64,000 nt of DNA from Bacteroidota bacterium (GCA_028876495.1 JAGWRO010000062.1:62001-126000); one strand, 5' to 3'. Positions 37,001-47,097 are shown, numbered from the stretch's first letter. Notes: generated by a model from the sequence alone, not told the origin. A program made the numbers and translations.

Positions 37001-38356
37001 ATGTCCTTTCAGCTTATTATTACTATCATAATTATTGCCTTCCTGCGCAAGTCTCTTCGAATGCAGGAGACTATGCCAGAGTGGAATAATAAATTTAAGG
37101 GGATGGTTTTCGTGGCCGTTGCATTGCTGGTGCTGCATTTTGCCTATTCAGGCTCGGATGTTATTACACAATGGGTTTCGGTACTTTTACTATCGTGGCT
37201 CATTTACATCCTTTATGAAAACGAAGAGTTTAAATCCGTTAGCTTTTTACTGACTGCTGTTATTCCTTATTTGGGGGTTACCGTGATAACATATGTAATT
37301 AAGCTGATTGATATACAATTGTATAATGAATGGAAACAATGGCTGGAATCTGCCAATACTTTTGCAGTTATCTGGGGATTCGGTACGTGGTTTATGACCA
37401 ACAGGCAAAGAAAAGAGCTGGCTAAAGCGCGTAAAAAAGCTATCGAGGAAGAAGAAAATAACAAGGTGATCAGTGCCATGAAAGACCAGTTGGAAGTGCA
37501 GGTAGCAGAAAGAACCATGGAGTTGACCAAACAAAAAGAAGAACTGGAGTTAGCTTTAAGTGAATTAAAAGCTACTCAGTCACAACTCATCCAGTCAGAA
37601 AAAATGGCTTCACTCGGAGAACTTACTGCGGGTATAGCCCATGAAATTCAAAACCCTTTAAACTTCGTCAACAATTTTTCCGAAGTGAATAATGAATTGA
37701 TAGATGAATTGAAAACAGAATTGGCAACGGGCAATCAGCAATTGGCTATAGAAATCGCAAACGATATAAAAGACAATGAACAAAAAATTCTTCATCATGG
37801 CAAACGGGCTGATGCGATTGTAAAAGGCATGTTGCAACATTCAAGAGCCAGCTCAGGCCAAATAGAACCAACCGATATCAATGCTTTGGCAGATGAATAT
37901 TTACGATTGGCGTATCACGGGTTGCGCGCAAAAGATAAAAGTTTTAATGCGGATATGAAAACTGATTTTGATGAAAGCATCCCTAAAATAAGCATTGTTC
38001 CGCAGGATATGGGGAGGGTAATTTTGAATTTAATTACGAATGCATTTTATGCGGTTACGGAAAAAAAGAAACAATTGGGTGATGCTTATGAGCCAACAGT
38101 TTCTGTAATTACAAAGAAATCCGGAAATAGTGTGTTAATTACCGTGAGTGATAATGGCAATGGTATTCCTCAAAAAATAGTTGATAAAATATTTCAACCT
38201 TTCTTTACCACCAAACCAACAGGAGAGGGAACAGGATTGGGATTGAGTTTGAGCTATGATATTGTAAAAGCACATGGGGGGAAAATAAGAGTGGAGACAA
38301 AAGACAACGTGGGAGCTGAGTTTATTATTCAATTACCGATTCATATTCATCAATGA
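37001..38356 (+). CDS. Membrane histidine kinase with short N-terminal TM domain
   Basis: A 451-residue kinase. The first 135 residues hold about four hydrophobic segments (IITIIIIAFL, VFVAVALLVLHFAY, SVLLLSWLIYILY, FLLTAVIPYLGVTVITYVI) with little extracytoplasmic sequence, so the input is probably membrane-intrinsic. A coiled coil with an AERTMELTKQKEELE pattern leads to HisKA (His214) and HATPase_c with intact N, G1 (DNGNGIP), F and G2 boxes. It overlaps the next kinase by 4 nt (ATGA). Its catalytic DNA is closest to that neighbour, suggesting tandem duplication with a sensor change. Confidence 0.88.
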   Translation: MSFQLIITIIIIAFLRKSLRMQETMPEWNNKFKGMVFVAVALLVLHFAYSGSDVITQWVSVLLLSWLIYILYENEEFKSVSFLLTAVIPYLGVTVITYVIKLIDIQLYNEWKQWLESANTFAVIWGFGTWFMTNRQRKELAKARKKAIEEEENNKVISAMKDQLEVQVAERTMELTKQKEELELALSELKATQSQLIQSEKMASLGELTAGIAHEIQNPLNFVNNFSEVNNELIDELKTELATGNQQLAIEIANDIKDNEQKILHHGKRADAIVKGMLQHSRASSGQIEPTDINALADEYLRLAYHGLRAKDKSFNADMKTDFDESIPKISIVPQDMGRVILNLITNAFYAVTEKKKQLGDAYEPTVSVITKKSGNSVLITVSDNGNGIPQKIVDKIFQPFFTTKPTGEGTGLGLSLSYDIVKAHGGKIRVETKDNVGAEFIIQLPIHIHQ

Positions 38357-40311
38357 TAAAGACATTCACATTAACCATTCTTCTTGCATTTGCATGTAGT
38401 ATTGGTTTTGCCCAAACAAAAGAAGCAATTGATAGCTTGCAACATCAATTAGCTATTGCAAAAGATGATACAAGCCGTATCAATGCCCAGATAGCATTAT
38501 GCCTGCTTTATCGATTGGGAAATACAGATTCTTCAATGATCTACGGACAACAGGCTTTGGAATCTGCTGAGAAAATAAAATATGTACGTGGGCAAATCAA
38601 TGTATTGGGTTTTATGTGTATTGTAACGGAACAACAGGGCAACTTGCCTAAATCACTGGAATTGGGCTTCAGGTCGTTACAACTTGCACAGGAGTATCAT
38701 CTGGAAAATTTAAACGGGGCCGCCCTGGATGGTATTGGTGAAGCTTATATTATACTGAAAGATTATACGAAAGCAACAAGTTATTTGCGTAAATATATAC
38801 TGAACGAACAACACGGGTTGAATGATGAGGGATTGGCCTATGCATATTTCGATATGGGAGTTGCATTTGCAGGATTAAATCAGTTGGATTCTGCCAATTT
38901 TTATGAAGAAAAAGCAATTGAAACTTTTGGAAAATATCATCATGAAGAACCATTGGTGTATCAAACCATTGGAGATATAAAAATAAAATCAGGCAACCCC
39001 GGCGAGGCATTGAATTACTATCAAAAAAGTCTTCAGATTGCGCTTAAAAATAATGAAAGCAGGGCCTTAGCTTATGCTTATAATAAAATTGCAGCACTTT
39101 ATAAGACTGCCAATCTATCGGATTCTGCTATTTATTACGCTCAAAAAGGGTTCGAAGAATCGAAATTGATTAATCAAAAGAAAACGATACTTGAAGCAGC
39201 AGCTTTGTTGTCTGAATTATATGAGCCAAAAGATACAAAGGCATCTTTGCAATACCTTAAAATAGCAGATGCCTACAAAGACAGCATATTTGGCACTGGA
39301 AATATAGAAGCAGTGCAAACACTGGTTGCACATGAAGAACAACGCCAAAAAGAAATTGAAGCTGCAAAGTTTGCATACCAAAACCAACTGAAGCAGTATG
39401 CTTTGATCGCAGGCCTGTTAATATTACTTCTCATTGCCTTCTTTCTTTATCGGAATAACCGGAAAGAAAAGAAAGCCAAGAAACTGCTCCAAAATAAAAA
39501 TGAAGTAATTGAACAAACGCTTAATCATCTCAAATCCACACAATCCCAACTCATTCAATCAGAAAAGATGGCTTCTCTCGGAGAACTTACTGCAGGCATT
39601 GCCCATGAAATTCAAAACCCATTAAATTTCGTGAATAATTTTTCGGAAGTGAATAAAGAGTTGCTTGTTGAATTAAATGAAGAAATTGACAAAGGAAATT
39701 ATGATGATGCAAAATCGATTGCAAAAGATGTTATAGCGAACGAAGAAAAAATCAATCATCACGGCAAGCGGGCTGATGCCATTGTAAAAGGAATGTTGCA
39801 ACACTCACGGTCAAGCACAGGTGTAAAAGAGCCAACCGATATCAATGCCCTCGCTGATGAATATTTGCGATTGGCGTATCACGGGTTGCGTGCAAAAGAT
39901 AAAAGCTTCAATGCAACAATAAAAACGGATTTTGATGAAAGTATTCCTAAAATAAGCATTGTTCCTCAGGATACAGGAAGAGTGATTTTGAATTTAATTA
40001 CGAATGCATTTTATGCGGTTACAGAAAAAAGGAAACAATCGGGTGATGCTTATGAACCAACTGTTTCAGTGATAACTAAGAAATCTGAAAATAGCGTATT
40101 CATCACCGTTAGTGATAATGGCAATGGTATTCCACAAAAAATAATTGATAAAATATTTCAACCTTTTTTTACCACCAAACCAACAGGAGAGGGAACAGGA
40201 TTGGGATTGAGTTTGAGTTATGATATTGTAAAAGCACATGGTGGGGAATTGAAGGTAGAAACAAAAGAAGAGGAAGGTAGTAAGTTTATTATTTCATTAC
40301 CCGTTGCATAA
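38353..40311 (+). CDS. TPR-containing sensor histidine kinase
   Basis: A 652-residue kinase with a signal peptide (ending IGFAQT). A periplasmic TPR array runs from about residue 40 to 310 (INVLGFMCIVTEQQGNLPKSLE and similar), with a TM helix near 355-373. A coiled coil, HisKA (His418) and HATPase_c with complete boxes follow. It is translationally coupled to the kinase at 37001 through a 4-nt overlap. It resembles the TPR kinase at 8230 in size and layout, including a DDTSR motif after the signal peptide. No receiver is adjacent. Confidence 0.9.
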   Translation: MIKTFTLTILLAFACSIGFAQTKEAIDSLQHQLAIAKDDTSRINAQIALCLLYRLGNTDSSMIYGQQALESAEKIKYVRGQINVLGFMCIVTEQQGNLPKSLELGFRSLQLAQEYHLENLNGAALDGIGEAYIILKDYTKATSYLRKYILNEQHGLNDEGLAYAYFDMGVAFAGLNQLDSANFYEEKAIETFGKYHHEEPLVYQTIGDIKIKSGNPGEALNYYQKSLQIALKNNESRALAYAYNKIAALYKTANLSDSAIYYAQKGFEESKLINQKKTILEAAALLSELYEPKDTKASLQYLKIADAYKDSIFGTGNIEAVQTLVAHEEQRQKEIEAAKFAYQNQLKQYALIAGLLILLLIAFFLYRNNRKEKKAKKLLQNKNEVIEQTLNHLKSTQSQLIQSEKMASLGELTAGIAHEIQNPLNFVNNFSEVNKELLVELNEEIDKGNYDDAKSIAKDVIANEEKINHHGKRADAIVKGMLQHSRSSTGVKEPTDINALADEYLRLAYHGLRAKDKSFNATIKTDFDESIPKISIVPQDTGRVILNLITNAFYAVTEKRKQSGDAYEPTVSVITKKSENSVFITVSDNGNGIPQKIIDKIFQPFFTTKPTGEGTGLGLSLSYDIVKAHGGELKVETKEEEGSKFIISLPVA

Positions 40312-40549
40312 AGCCAAGACATCTATCGGGATTCGAGGTATTCTAAAAATAAAAATTGCAATTGTATATTGCTTTACTGCTCGAAAGGTTTTGTTGAAAA
40401 ACTCATTATCAGTTGATGAATTCGATGCAGGATAAATAAATTCCCCAGTTCGGACAATTTTGAAATCCCTTCGTCCTTAATTGCTTATTTTGCTGCAACA
40501 ATACTTTATTTTCACCCGGTAGCCGATATTGGTATAAGGTGAGTTTCGC

Positions 40550-40579
40550 AGTTGCAGACAATCATCATTGTCTGCAACT
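40550..40579. other. Perfect 13-bp hairpin in the 40312-40682 intergenic region
   Basis: AGTTGCAGACAAT (40550-40562) and ATTGTCTGCAACT (40567-40579) form a perfect stem with a CATC loop. There is no immediate T-run, so it is either an imperfect terminator for the kinase pair upstream or a leader structure for the propeller kinase that starts about 100 nt downstream. The rest of the gap has a minus-strand stretch reading KIVRTGEF (40431-40476) and a TCGGGATTCG fragment just after the kinase stop that resembles part of the inverted-repeat element. Confidence 0.5.
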
Positions 40580-40682
40580 TAGTCAATTTTACTGCCGCAT
40601 CTTGATTTGTGACAAGAATAGGAGAATATGGAATATATAATTTCATTATCTTTAAATGATATATCATAAACTGCTACACTAA

Positions 40683-43600
40683 ATGCATAAAACGAAATAT
40701 TCGTTCTTACAGATAACGGTACTATTTTTTTCAGTAACTGTTTTTTTATCGTGCAATAATTCAGGTAACGTTCCATTCCCCGAAAAGGAATTAGGGTATA
40801 CACAACCGGTAACTGTACCCCTTGTATTCAATGCTACAAAAAAATTAAAATGGGATACTGCACGAAAGGGAGGCATAACACCTGTGATAAAGGAATTTGA
40901 TATTAATGCCTTACCTGCTTTTCCATATGATTCAACCGGTTTTAAGCCTTTCAGCAAACCTCCTGAAGAAGTCCGGTTTGATTTTAACAGCTTGCCCGGC
41001 AAAGATTTTAGTCTTGACAAATTACCTTCTCACTCACTGAATTTTAAAACCTCAACATTAGGGCTTCTTCCTGTTATTAAAGCTGGTGCACCGGTAATGC
41101 AAAAAGGAAAACCTTTGTCTATTTATGATTTTGGGGCACCGCAGGGAATGCAGGCTAAATTAATCACTACGTTATTTAAAAGCAGCAACGGGTTATTATG
41201 GATAGGAAGCCGCGAAGGTTTGTTCCGTTATGACGGAGCGCAAATTCAAACATTTGTACAAGGATCATCCACTGATGCTCCTGTCATTGGTATTACAGAA
41301 GATCATGAAGGAAACATATGGTTTATAAAGGGAAACAATATGGGAATGATAGATGTGCATAATGGCACTATCAGTTATTCCAATAAAATTGGTTTTAATT
41401 TAAGAGCACTGGATAAAATGATCACTGATGTAGAAGGGAATATTTGGGTTTATAACCAAGTAGATACTTCAGTAAGTATTATCGATCCTGCCGCAGGAAC
41501 TTATAAAAACATTGATGCGAAAACCTGGCTCTCTGACTCATCAGGTTTCCAAAATCATCCTCTACCCAATAATTTACAAATACTACAGGATGATGCTAAA
41601 AACATCTGGATCACAACCATGGCCGGAGGCGTTGATATTATTAATGCGGCATCAGGAAAAATGAAATACCTGGGAAAAAATAACGGCCTCAGTAGCGACT
41701 CAGTAACCGCTATTACCAAAGGTAATAATGGGCAAATATGGGTAGGAATGCCGGATGGCGTAGATGCTGTTGATATTAAAGCCGGAACTATAAGACATTA
41801 CGGCCTTTCGCAGGGATTTAGGCCTTCATTTACAACCTGGTTATTTTTTGACAATAAGGGTTACCTGTGGAGAAATACTGTTACAGGTATTGAACTGGCC
41901 GATCTTGAAAATCAAAAAGTCAGGTATATAAACCAAGGCAACGGATTAAGTGGAAATGTGGTAACTTCTACTGTTGAAGATAACTATCACCGGGTGTGGG
42001 TGGCATCTACTACGGGATTGAATATGATAGATCAAAATGGAGAAACAGTGCATCCTTTAGGCGTTACTCAAATAGTAAGTTTGATGGAAGATGGTGCTGA
42101 CAATATTTGGGTTGCTACAACCAACGGCCTTTTTATTGTAAATCCTCAACGAAGTGAAATGCATTTACTTGATAAAGCGCATGGCTTAAGTGACAATTTT
42201 GTGCAGTCTTTTTGGGAAAAAAACGGAAATATTATAATTGCGACAGACGGCGGATATAATATTATTGACCCTGTACACAAAACTTTTTTAAAGGCCGGGA
42301 GGAAAGAAGGTTTGGTGAGTGACACAATCTATGTTGTTTTTAGTGATCAATCAGGCAATATGTGGCTTACAGGACCGAGTAAAGGAATTTTTTTAGTGGA
42401 CTCTGCGAAGAAAGTAATACTACATACAGATGTTGAGGGCGGCTTAAATGATGACGCCATATTAGACATAAAGCAGGATAAAAATGGATTGATCTGGCTG
42501 GCAACCCAACATAGCGGTATAGATGTAGTAAACCTTGCGGAAGGAACCGTAAAATATTTGAATAACCAGCCGGGCCTAAAAGATACCTGCGCCCGCATGA
42601 TGCTTGAAGATAAATATGGCCGCATGTGGATTGGTACAGATAAGGGCATTTATGTGGCCGACACAAAAAATGGTACGCTTACCAACATTACTACAAAGCA
42701 GGGTTTAACAACCAATACGGTTTTATCCCTGTTGGAATATAATGGAAATATTCTTGCCAATACCAATAACAAAATCAGCATAATAACTCCACCGGAACCC
42801 GGAGATTCTTCAAATGACTGGCGAATATCAATTTTAGATAAATCGCAGGGATTAATGAAAGAGGAAGCACAATCGTGGTCAACCGATGGGATCACCCATG
42901 ATGGAAAATATCTTTGGGGAGACATGGGTCTTACTGTTATTAATCAAATTAAACCCATCATTGATTCAGTGGCAACTTATATAACGGGAATTAATGTGAT
43001 GGGGCAGCCCCAATATTTTGTAAAGAATTCAGAAGACACTATTTATTCAGGCCATTCCAAATTCAGATGGGACAGTGTTTCCGGGCCTTATAACCTGCCG
43101 GTAAATCTTTCTCTTCCTCACAACGAAAACTATTTACAGTTTCAGTTTGCACAGGCAAATTTAAGCAGGCCTGATAGCACACTTTATACCTACATCCTTG
43201 AAGGTATTGATAAAAACTGGAGTACACCCCGTATAAACCTCTACACGGAAAATTACTTAAACCTGCCTCCGGGAAAATATACTTTTAAAGTAAGTAGTAA
43301 ACGAATTGATGGAAAATGGAGTATCCCGGCTTCCTTTAGTTTCACCATTACACCGCCATGGTATCAAACATGGTGGGCATATACCATATATGTCTTACTG
43401 GGAATTGGATTATTAAGATTATATATCGTTTATCGGTCAAGAAAATTAAAAAGGGAAAATAAAATATTGGAAGAAAAAGTGAAGCACCGCACCGAACAGT
43501 TACAGAAATCGCTGGAAGATTTAAAAGCCACCCAATCACAATTGATACAATCAGAAAAGATGGCTTCTCTCGGAGAACTAACGGCGGGAATAGCCCATGA

Positions 43601-44315
43601 AATTCAAAACCCTTTAAATTTTGTAAATAATTTTTCGGAAGTGAATATGGAATTAACTGACGAACTAAAAGAAGAACTGAATAAAACCAACCTTTCGCCC
43701 GAACAAAAATTACCTATTGAAGAAATTGCCAACGATATTAAAAATAACCAGGAAAAAATAAGCTTTCATGGTAAAAGAGCAGATTCTATTGTAAAAGGAA
43801 TGTTGCAACACAGCCGCAGCAGTAACGGTCAAAAAGAAATGACTGATATTAATACACTGGCTGATGAATATTTACGACTTGCCTACCATGGATTGCGTGC
43901 AAAAGACAAAAGTTTTAACGCAGAAATGAAAACTGATTTTGATGAAAGCATCCAAAAAATAAATATCGTACCACAGGATGTTGGAAGAGTAATTTTAAAT
44001 TTGATCACCAATGCGTTTTATGCTGTAAAAGCTGCTAAGCAACAAAAAGGGAAAGATTATGAACCTACGGTGTGGGTGAGCACAAAAAAAGAAAACGGAA
44101 AGATATTGGTAAGTGTAAAAGACAATGGTACAGGTATTCCTGATAAGGTTAAGGATAAGATATTTCATCCGTTCTTTACTACCAAGCCAACTGGTGAAGG
44201 AACAGGATTGGGATTGAGTTTAAGCTATGACATAATTAAAACACATGGTGGAGAAATAAAAGTGGATAGTAAGGATGGAGAAGGAACTGAATTTACCATT
44301 CAGTTGCCGGCCTGA
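40683..44315 (+). CDS. Two-component-regulator-propeller lipoprotein histidine kinase
   Basis: A 1210-residue kinase. The signal peptide ends in a lipobox (VFLSC), so the protein is probably lipid-anchored as well as membrane-spanning. Residues about 150-780 hold repeated regulator-propeller blades (LLWIGSREGLFRYDG, KNIWITTMAGGVDIIN, GRMWIGTDKGIYV), followed by a Y_Y_Y domain (about 820-890) and one TM near 896-918. HisKA (His972) and HATPase_c with DNGTGIP, FHPFFTTKP and [13 protein letters not shown] follow. The layout resembles hybrid two-component systems of Bacteroidota that sense glycans, but there is no receiver or AraC domain. Instead two separate response regulators follow within 103 nt, the likely partners. 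Confidence 0.92.
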   Translation: MHKTKYSFLQITVLFFSVTVFLSCNNSGNVPFPEKELGYTQPVTVPLVFNATKKLKWDTARKGGITPVIKEFDINALPAFPYDSTGFKPFSKPPEEVRFDFNSLPGKDFSLDKLPSHSLNFKTSTLGLLPVIKAGAPVMQKGKPLSIYDFGAPQGMQAKLITTLFKSSNGLLWIGSREGLFRYDGAQIQTFVQGSSTDAPVIGITEDHEGNIWFIKGNNMGMIDVHNGTISYSNKIGFNLRALDKMITDVEGNIWVYNQVDTSVSIIDPAAGTYKNIDAKTWLSDSSGFQNHPLPNNLQILQDDAKNIWITTMAGGVDIINAASGKMKYLGKNNGLSSDSVTAITKGNNGQIWVGMPDGVDAVDIKAGTIRHYGLSQGFRPSFTTWLFFDNKGYLWRNTVTGIELADLENQKVRYINQGNGLSGNVVTSTVEDNYHRVWVASTTGLNMIDQNGETVHPLGVTQIVSLMEDGADNIWVATTNGLFIVNPQRSEMHLLDKAHGLSDNFVQSFWEKNGNIIIATDGGYNIIDPVHKTFLKAGRKEGLVSDTIYVVFSDQSGNMWLTGPSKGIFLVDSAKKVILHTDVEGGLNDDAILDIKQDKNGLIWLATQHSGIDVVNLAEGTVKYLNNQPGLKDTCARMMLEDKYGRMWIGTDKGIYVADTKNGTLTNITTKQGLTTNTVLSLLEYNGNILANTNNKISIITPPEPGDSSNDWRISILDKSQGLMKEEAQSWSTDGITHDGKYLWGDMGLTVINQIKPIIDSVATYITGINVMGQPQYFVKNSEDTIYSGHSKFRWDSVSGPYNLPVNLSLPHNENYLQFQFAQANLSRPDSTLYTYILEGIDKNWSTPRINLYTENYLNLPPGKYTFKVSSKRIDGKWSIPASFSFTITPPWYQTWWAYTIYVLLGIGLLRLYIVYRSRKLKRENKILEEKVKHRTEQLQKSLEDLKATQSQLIQSEKMASLGELTAGIAHEIQNPLNFVNNFSEVNMELTDELKEELNKTNLSPEQKLPIEEIANDIKNNQEKISFHGKRADSIVKGMLQHSRSSNGQKEMTDINTLADEYLRLAYHGLRAKDKSFNAEMKTDFDESIQKINIVPQDVGRVILNLITNAFYAVKAAKQQKGKDYEPTVWVSTKKENGKILVSVKDNGTGIPDKVKDKIFHPFFTTKPTGEGTGLGLSLSYDIIKTHGGEIKVDSKDGEGTEFTIQLPA

Positions 44316-44417
44316 ACGGAAGTTTTCCTAAAAAGAAGCCACCATAAAACAAGATTTATTTTAAATGAAGATGATAAATTAAAGAAGAAGAATTTTTATT
44401 AAATTACAATTACGATT

Positions 44418-44795
44418 ATGAAGAAAATTTTAGTAGTAGACGACGAAAGAGACATTCAAACTCTTTTTGAACAACGATTTAGAAAGGAAGTCAGGAATAA
44501 ACAAGTAGAATTTGAATTTGCTTTTTCGGGTGAAGAAGCTTTAAGTTACCTTGATCACCACGAACAGGAAGCGGTGCTGATCTTGTCTGATATTAATATG
44601 CCCGGTATGAGCGGGTTGGAGTTATTGTCGCGCATCAAAAAAAGGCATCATAATCCGCCGCCGGTGGTGATGATGATAACGGCCTATGGCGATGATGAGA
44701 ATTTTAAAACAGCAAAAGAACTGGGCGCAGATGAATTTTTAACCAAGCCTGTTGATTTTACAGTATTAAAGAAAAAACTAAATATAAATAACTGA
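44418..44795 (+). CDS. Single-domain (REC-only) response regulator
   Basis: A 125-residue protein made of a receiver domain alone. The acidic pocket Asp8-Asp9, phospho-acceptor Asp58 (LSDINMPG), Thr88 and Lys110 (TKPVD) are all present. With no output domain it probably acts in a phosphorelay or by protein contact. It lies 103 nt after the propeller kinase and overlaps the next regulator by 1 nt (TGATG), so it is likely co-transcribed with both. Its receiver resembles that of the next gene, suggesting duplication. Confidence 0.93.
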   Translation: MKKILVVDDERDIQTLFEQRFRKEVRNKQVEFEFAFSGEEALSYLDHHEQEAVLILSDINMPGMSGLELLSRIKKRHHNPPPVVMMITAYGDDENFKTAKELGADEFLTKPVDFTVLKKKLNINN

Positions 44796-45835
44796 TGTCA
44801 AAAATACTGGTAGTAGATGATGAGTCGGACCTGGAAATGCTTATAAAACAGAAGTTTCGCCAGAAAATAAGGGAACGCAAATACGAATTTATTTTTGCAG
44901 AAAACGGCAAAATTGCATTGGAGAAAATGTTGGAGCAGGAAGATGTAGATATTTTGCTAAGCGATATTAATATGCCTGTTATGGATGGGTTGACCCTGCT
45001 TAGCAAAATGAATGAGCAACATAGCCTGGTAAAATCTGTGATCGTTTCTGCCTATGGCGATATGGATAATATACGTACTGCGATGAACCGGGGCGCATTT
45101 GATTTTATTACCAAACCTGTAAATTTTGAAGATCTTGAATTAACCATGGAAAAAACACTGAAACATGTGAAGCAGATGAGGGAAACGATGAAGGCGATCA
45201 AAGAAAATAATATCCTTAAAATGTATGTAGATGAAACGGTGCTCAACTTTATGGGTGGCCGCGAATTTGAAAAAAGTTTACTTCAGAATGAAACCATAGA
45301 AGTGTCGGTAGCTTTTATTGACATTTGCAGTTTTACATCCATCAGCGAAAATGAATCACCTGATACCGTGGTAAAATTATTAAACAGCTATTTTGATGTC
45401 ATCGTGAAAGAAGTCATCGCGCAGGGCGGATATATTGATAAATTTATTGGCGATGCGGTAATGGCAGTTTTTAAAGGTGATTTTCATCTTGACCGGGCAA
45501 TTGATGCGTGCCTTGCTGTTAGGAGGCAAATTGAAAAATTACCGAATGAATCAGGACAGGAAAGTTTTTTACCTAAAGTTTCGATCGGCATCAACAGCGG
45601 AGAAGTGGTGAGTGGCAATATCGGTTCTGCCGAGCTAAAACGATTGGATTATACTGTAATAGGCGATTCTGTGAATATGGCGCAGCGACTGCAATCGCTC
45701 GCACAGCCCGGACAAATTCTTATTTCGGAAGCCTCTTATCAAAAAGTGAAAGAATCTTTTCAATGTAAACAGGTAGGGGAGATGAGCATGAAAAATAAAG
45801 CTGTTCCGGTAATGACGTATGAAGTATTGAATTAA
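44795..45835 (+). CDS. Response regulator with class III adenylate/guanylate cyclase output
   Basis: A 346-residue fusion. An N-terminal receiver (residues 1-120) has Asp8-Asp9, phospho-acceptor Asp57 (LSDINMP) and Lys (TKPVN). A coiled coil (about 125-165) leads to a class III cyclase domain (about 170-345). The two metal-binding aspartates are visible: Asp176 in AFIDICSF and Asp220 in FIGDAVMAVF. The motif RLDYTVIGDSVNMAQRLQ supplies the nucleotide-binding and transition-state residues. This domain should make cAMP, or less likely cGMP, when phosphorylated. It is directly coupled to the REC-only regulator and the propeller kinase. A cyclic-nucleotide-binding kinase lies 10 kb downstream. 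Confidence 0.92.
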   Translation: MSKILVVDDESDLEMLIKQKFRQKIRERKYEFIFAENGKIALEKMLEQEDVDILLSDINMPVMDGLTLLSKMNEQHSLVKSVIVSAYGDMDNIRTAMNRGAFDFITKPVNFEDLELTMEKTLKHVKQMRETMKAIKENNILKMYVDETVLNFMGGREFEKSLLQNETIEVSVAFIDICSFTSISENESPDTVVKLLNSYFDVIVKEVIAQGGYIDKFIGDAVMAVFKGDFHLDRAIDACLAVRRQIEKLPNESGQESFLPKVSIGINSGEVVSGNIGSAELKRLDYTVIGDSVNMAQRLQSLAQPGQILISEASYQKVKESFQCKQVGEMSMKNKAVPVMTYEVLN

Positions 45836-45933
45836 ACGTAGGCAGAATTCAAAACGACAGGTTAGTAAACAGTTTACCTTAAAATAAAAAAGCAGGTTGT
45901 TTATTCGTTTACTAATGTTGGGTTTTCATCGGT

Positions 45934-47097
45934 TCAAGGCCAGAATACCGGCTTTACATTTGACCCGCGAAGCGTACAATCCACACAGTTTGGATCATAT
46001 GAATCATAAAATGAGTGGATTCCAAACTGATCTGCCGCATAAGGAATGGTAGGCAATCCGGCACCGTTTTTTTGAATTTCACCAGCGTCATTTGCAACGA
46101 TAATGGTGGCGCAGGCCATATGGTAATTCCAACCGGGCAATTCGCTGTTATTAATGTAAAGTCTTTTGTCTTTCTCCTGGCTCACTTCAACATAGCCTAT
46201 CGCAATTTCTGATGGATCAGTAGTGCAATGAATATTGCCGGTTAATTCCGATGGTTGTGCCGCGAAAATAGAACCAATTTCCTCTGTGTTTCTTTTCAGC
46301 TTTTGAAGGTAAGCGTACCCTTCCTTGCTTACTGCATATTGCCTTACATTGAGGCTATACAACACGCTTAATTTTTCAGATGCAGGCTCTATAGACATTA
46401 TTTGGTAATAGATAAGGTTCCTGTTTAGTTTTTCTGACGAACCTACATTGATATTAGATGAGTTTACCGTTTTCCAGCATCTGTAAATGGAAGTATCGAT
46501 TCTTTGGTCAGGATAGGTATATGCTACGGCAACCGGAATATGGTGGCTGTTATAAACCCACTTTAGAGAACTGATATACCTTGAATGAAATTCCCATGTT
46601 TCTTCATACTTCCAATAATAATACCCTGGATTATTCTGATCATCATGCGTATTTATATAAATTTTTACGCCGTTATTATCCCGCTTCCAACTCAGGCTGT
46701 CAATATCCGGTGTTGCGCGATAGGTGGAATAATCTGATTCATATTCTTTGCCATACTGCGTTTTTATTTTTAGCCGGTATTTTTCACTGCTGTTCAGTTG
46801 CAAAGGAGAAGAAGTGTAAACACCATCGCCGGTTTCATACAAAGGAAAAGTTTCATTGTTGCTTCCTTCAATATTTACAATGGCATTATGTTCCCGGTTG
46901 TCTCTTGTTGAATCGTTATAAATTTTAAGCGTGCGCGAAAGAGTAATGGTTGTAGGGCCACCGTCACTATTTATAAATCCTTCAACAACCAGGTAGCCGG
47001 TTTTGGGTGAGGCTACAGGAGGGCGATATTCTATCTTGCAACCTGTTGTAAAAATTATAATTGCAAATAAGAGGGTAAAAAATTGAATGTACCTCAT
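45934..47097 (-). CDS. DUF4249 lipoprotein, paralogue 1
   Basis: A 387-residue protein with a lipoprotein signal peptide (FTTGC at residues 17-21). The DUF4249 features are clear: GYLVVEGFINSDGGPTTITL after the Cys, a carboxypeptidase-regulatory-like beta domain, and ITLSRT and ETGDGVYTS motifs. These outer-membrane-associated lipoproteins usually sit beside a TonB-dependent receptor; none is present here. The gene lies downstream of its paralogue at 47249 on the same strand, 151 nt apart, and converges with the cyclase regulator. The exact role is unknown. Confidence 0.85.
   Translation of the reverse strand: MRYIQFFTLLFAIIIFTTGCKIEYRPPVASPKTGYLVVEGFINSDGGPTTITLSRTLKIYNDSTRDNREHNAIVNIEGSNNETFPLYETGDGVYTSSPLQLNSSEKYRLKIKTQYGKEYESDYSTYRATPDIDSLSWKRDNNGVKIYINTHDDQNNPGYYYWKYEETWEFHSRYISSLKWVYNSHHIPVAVAYTYPDQRIDTSIYRCWKTVNSSNINVGSSEKLNRNLIYYQIMSIEPASEKLSVLYSLNVRQYAVSKEGYAYLQKLKRNTEEIGSIFAAQPSELTGNIHCTTDPSEIAIGYVEVSQEKDKRLYINNSELPGWNYHMACATIIVANDAGEIQKNGAGLPTIPYAADQFGIHSFYDSYDPNCVDCTLRGSNVKPVFWP

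Noticed and set aside
7518-37840. A recurring antisense frame of about 60 codons (MLQH...) opposite the HisKA region of several kinases
   Set aside because: It recurs only because the sense strand is strongly conserved there; it lacks any independent signal and is a shadow of the kinase genes.
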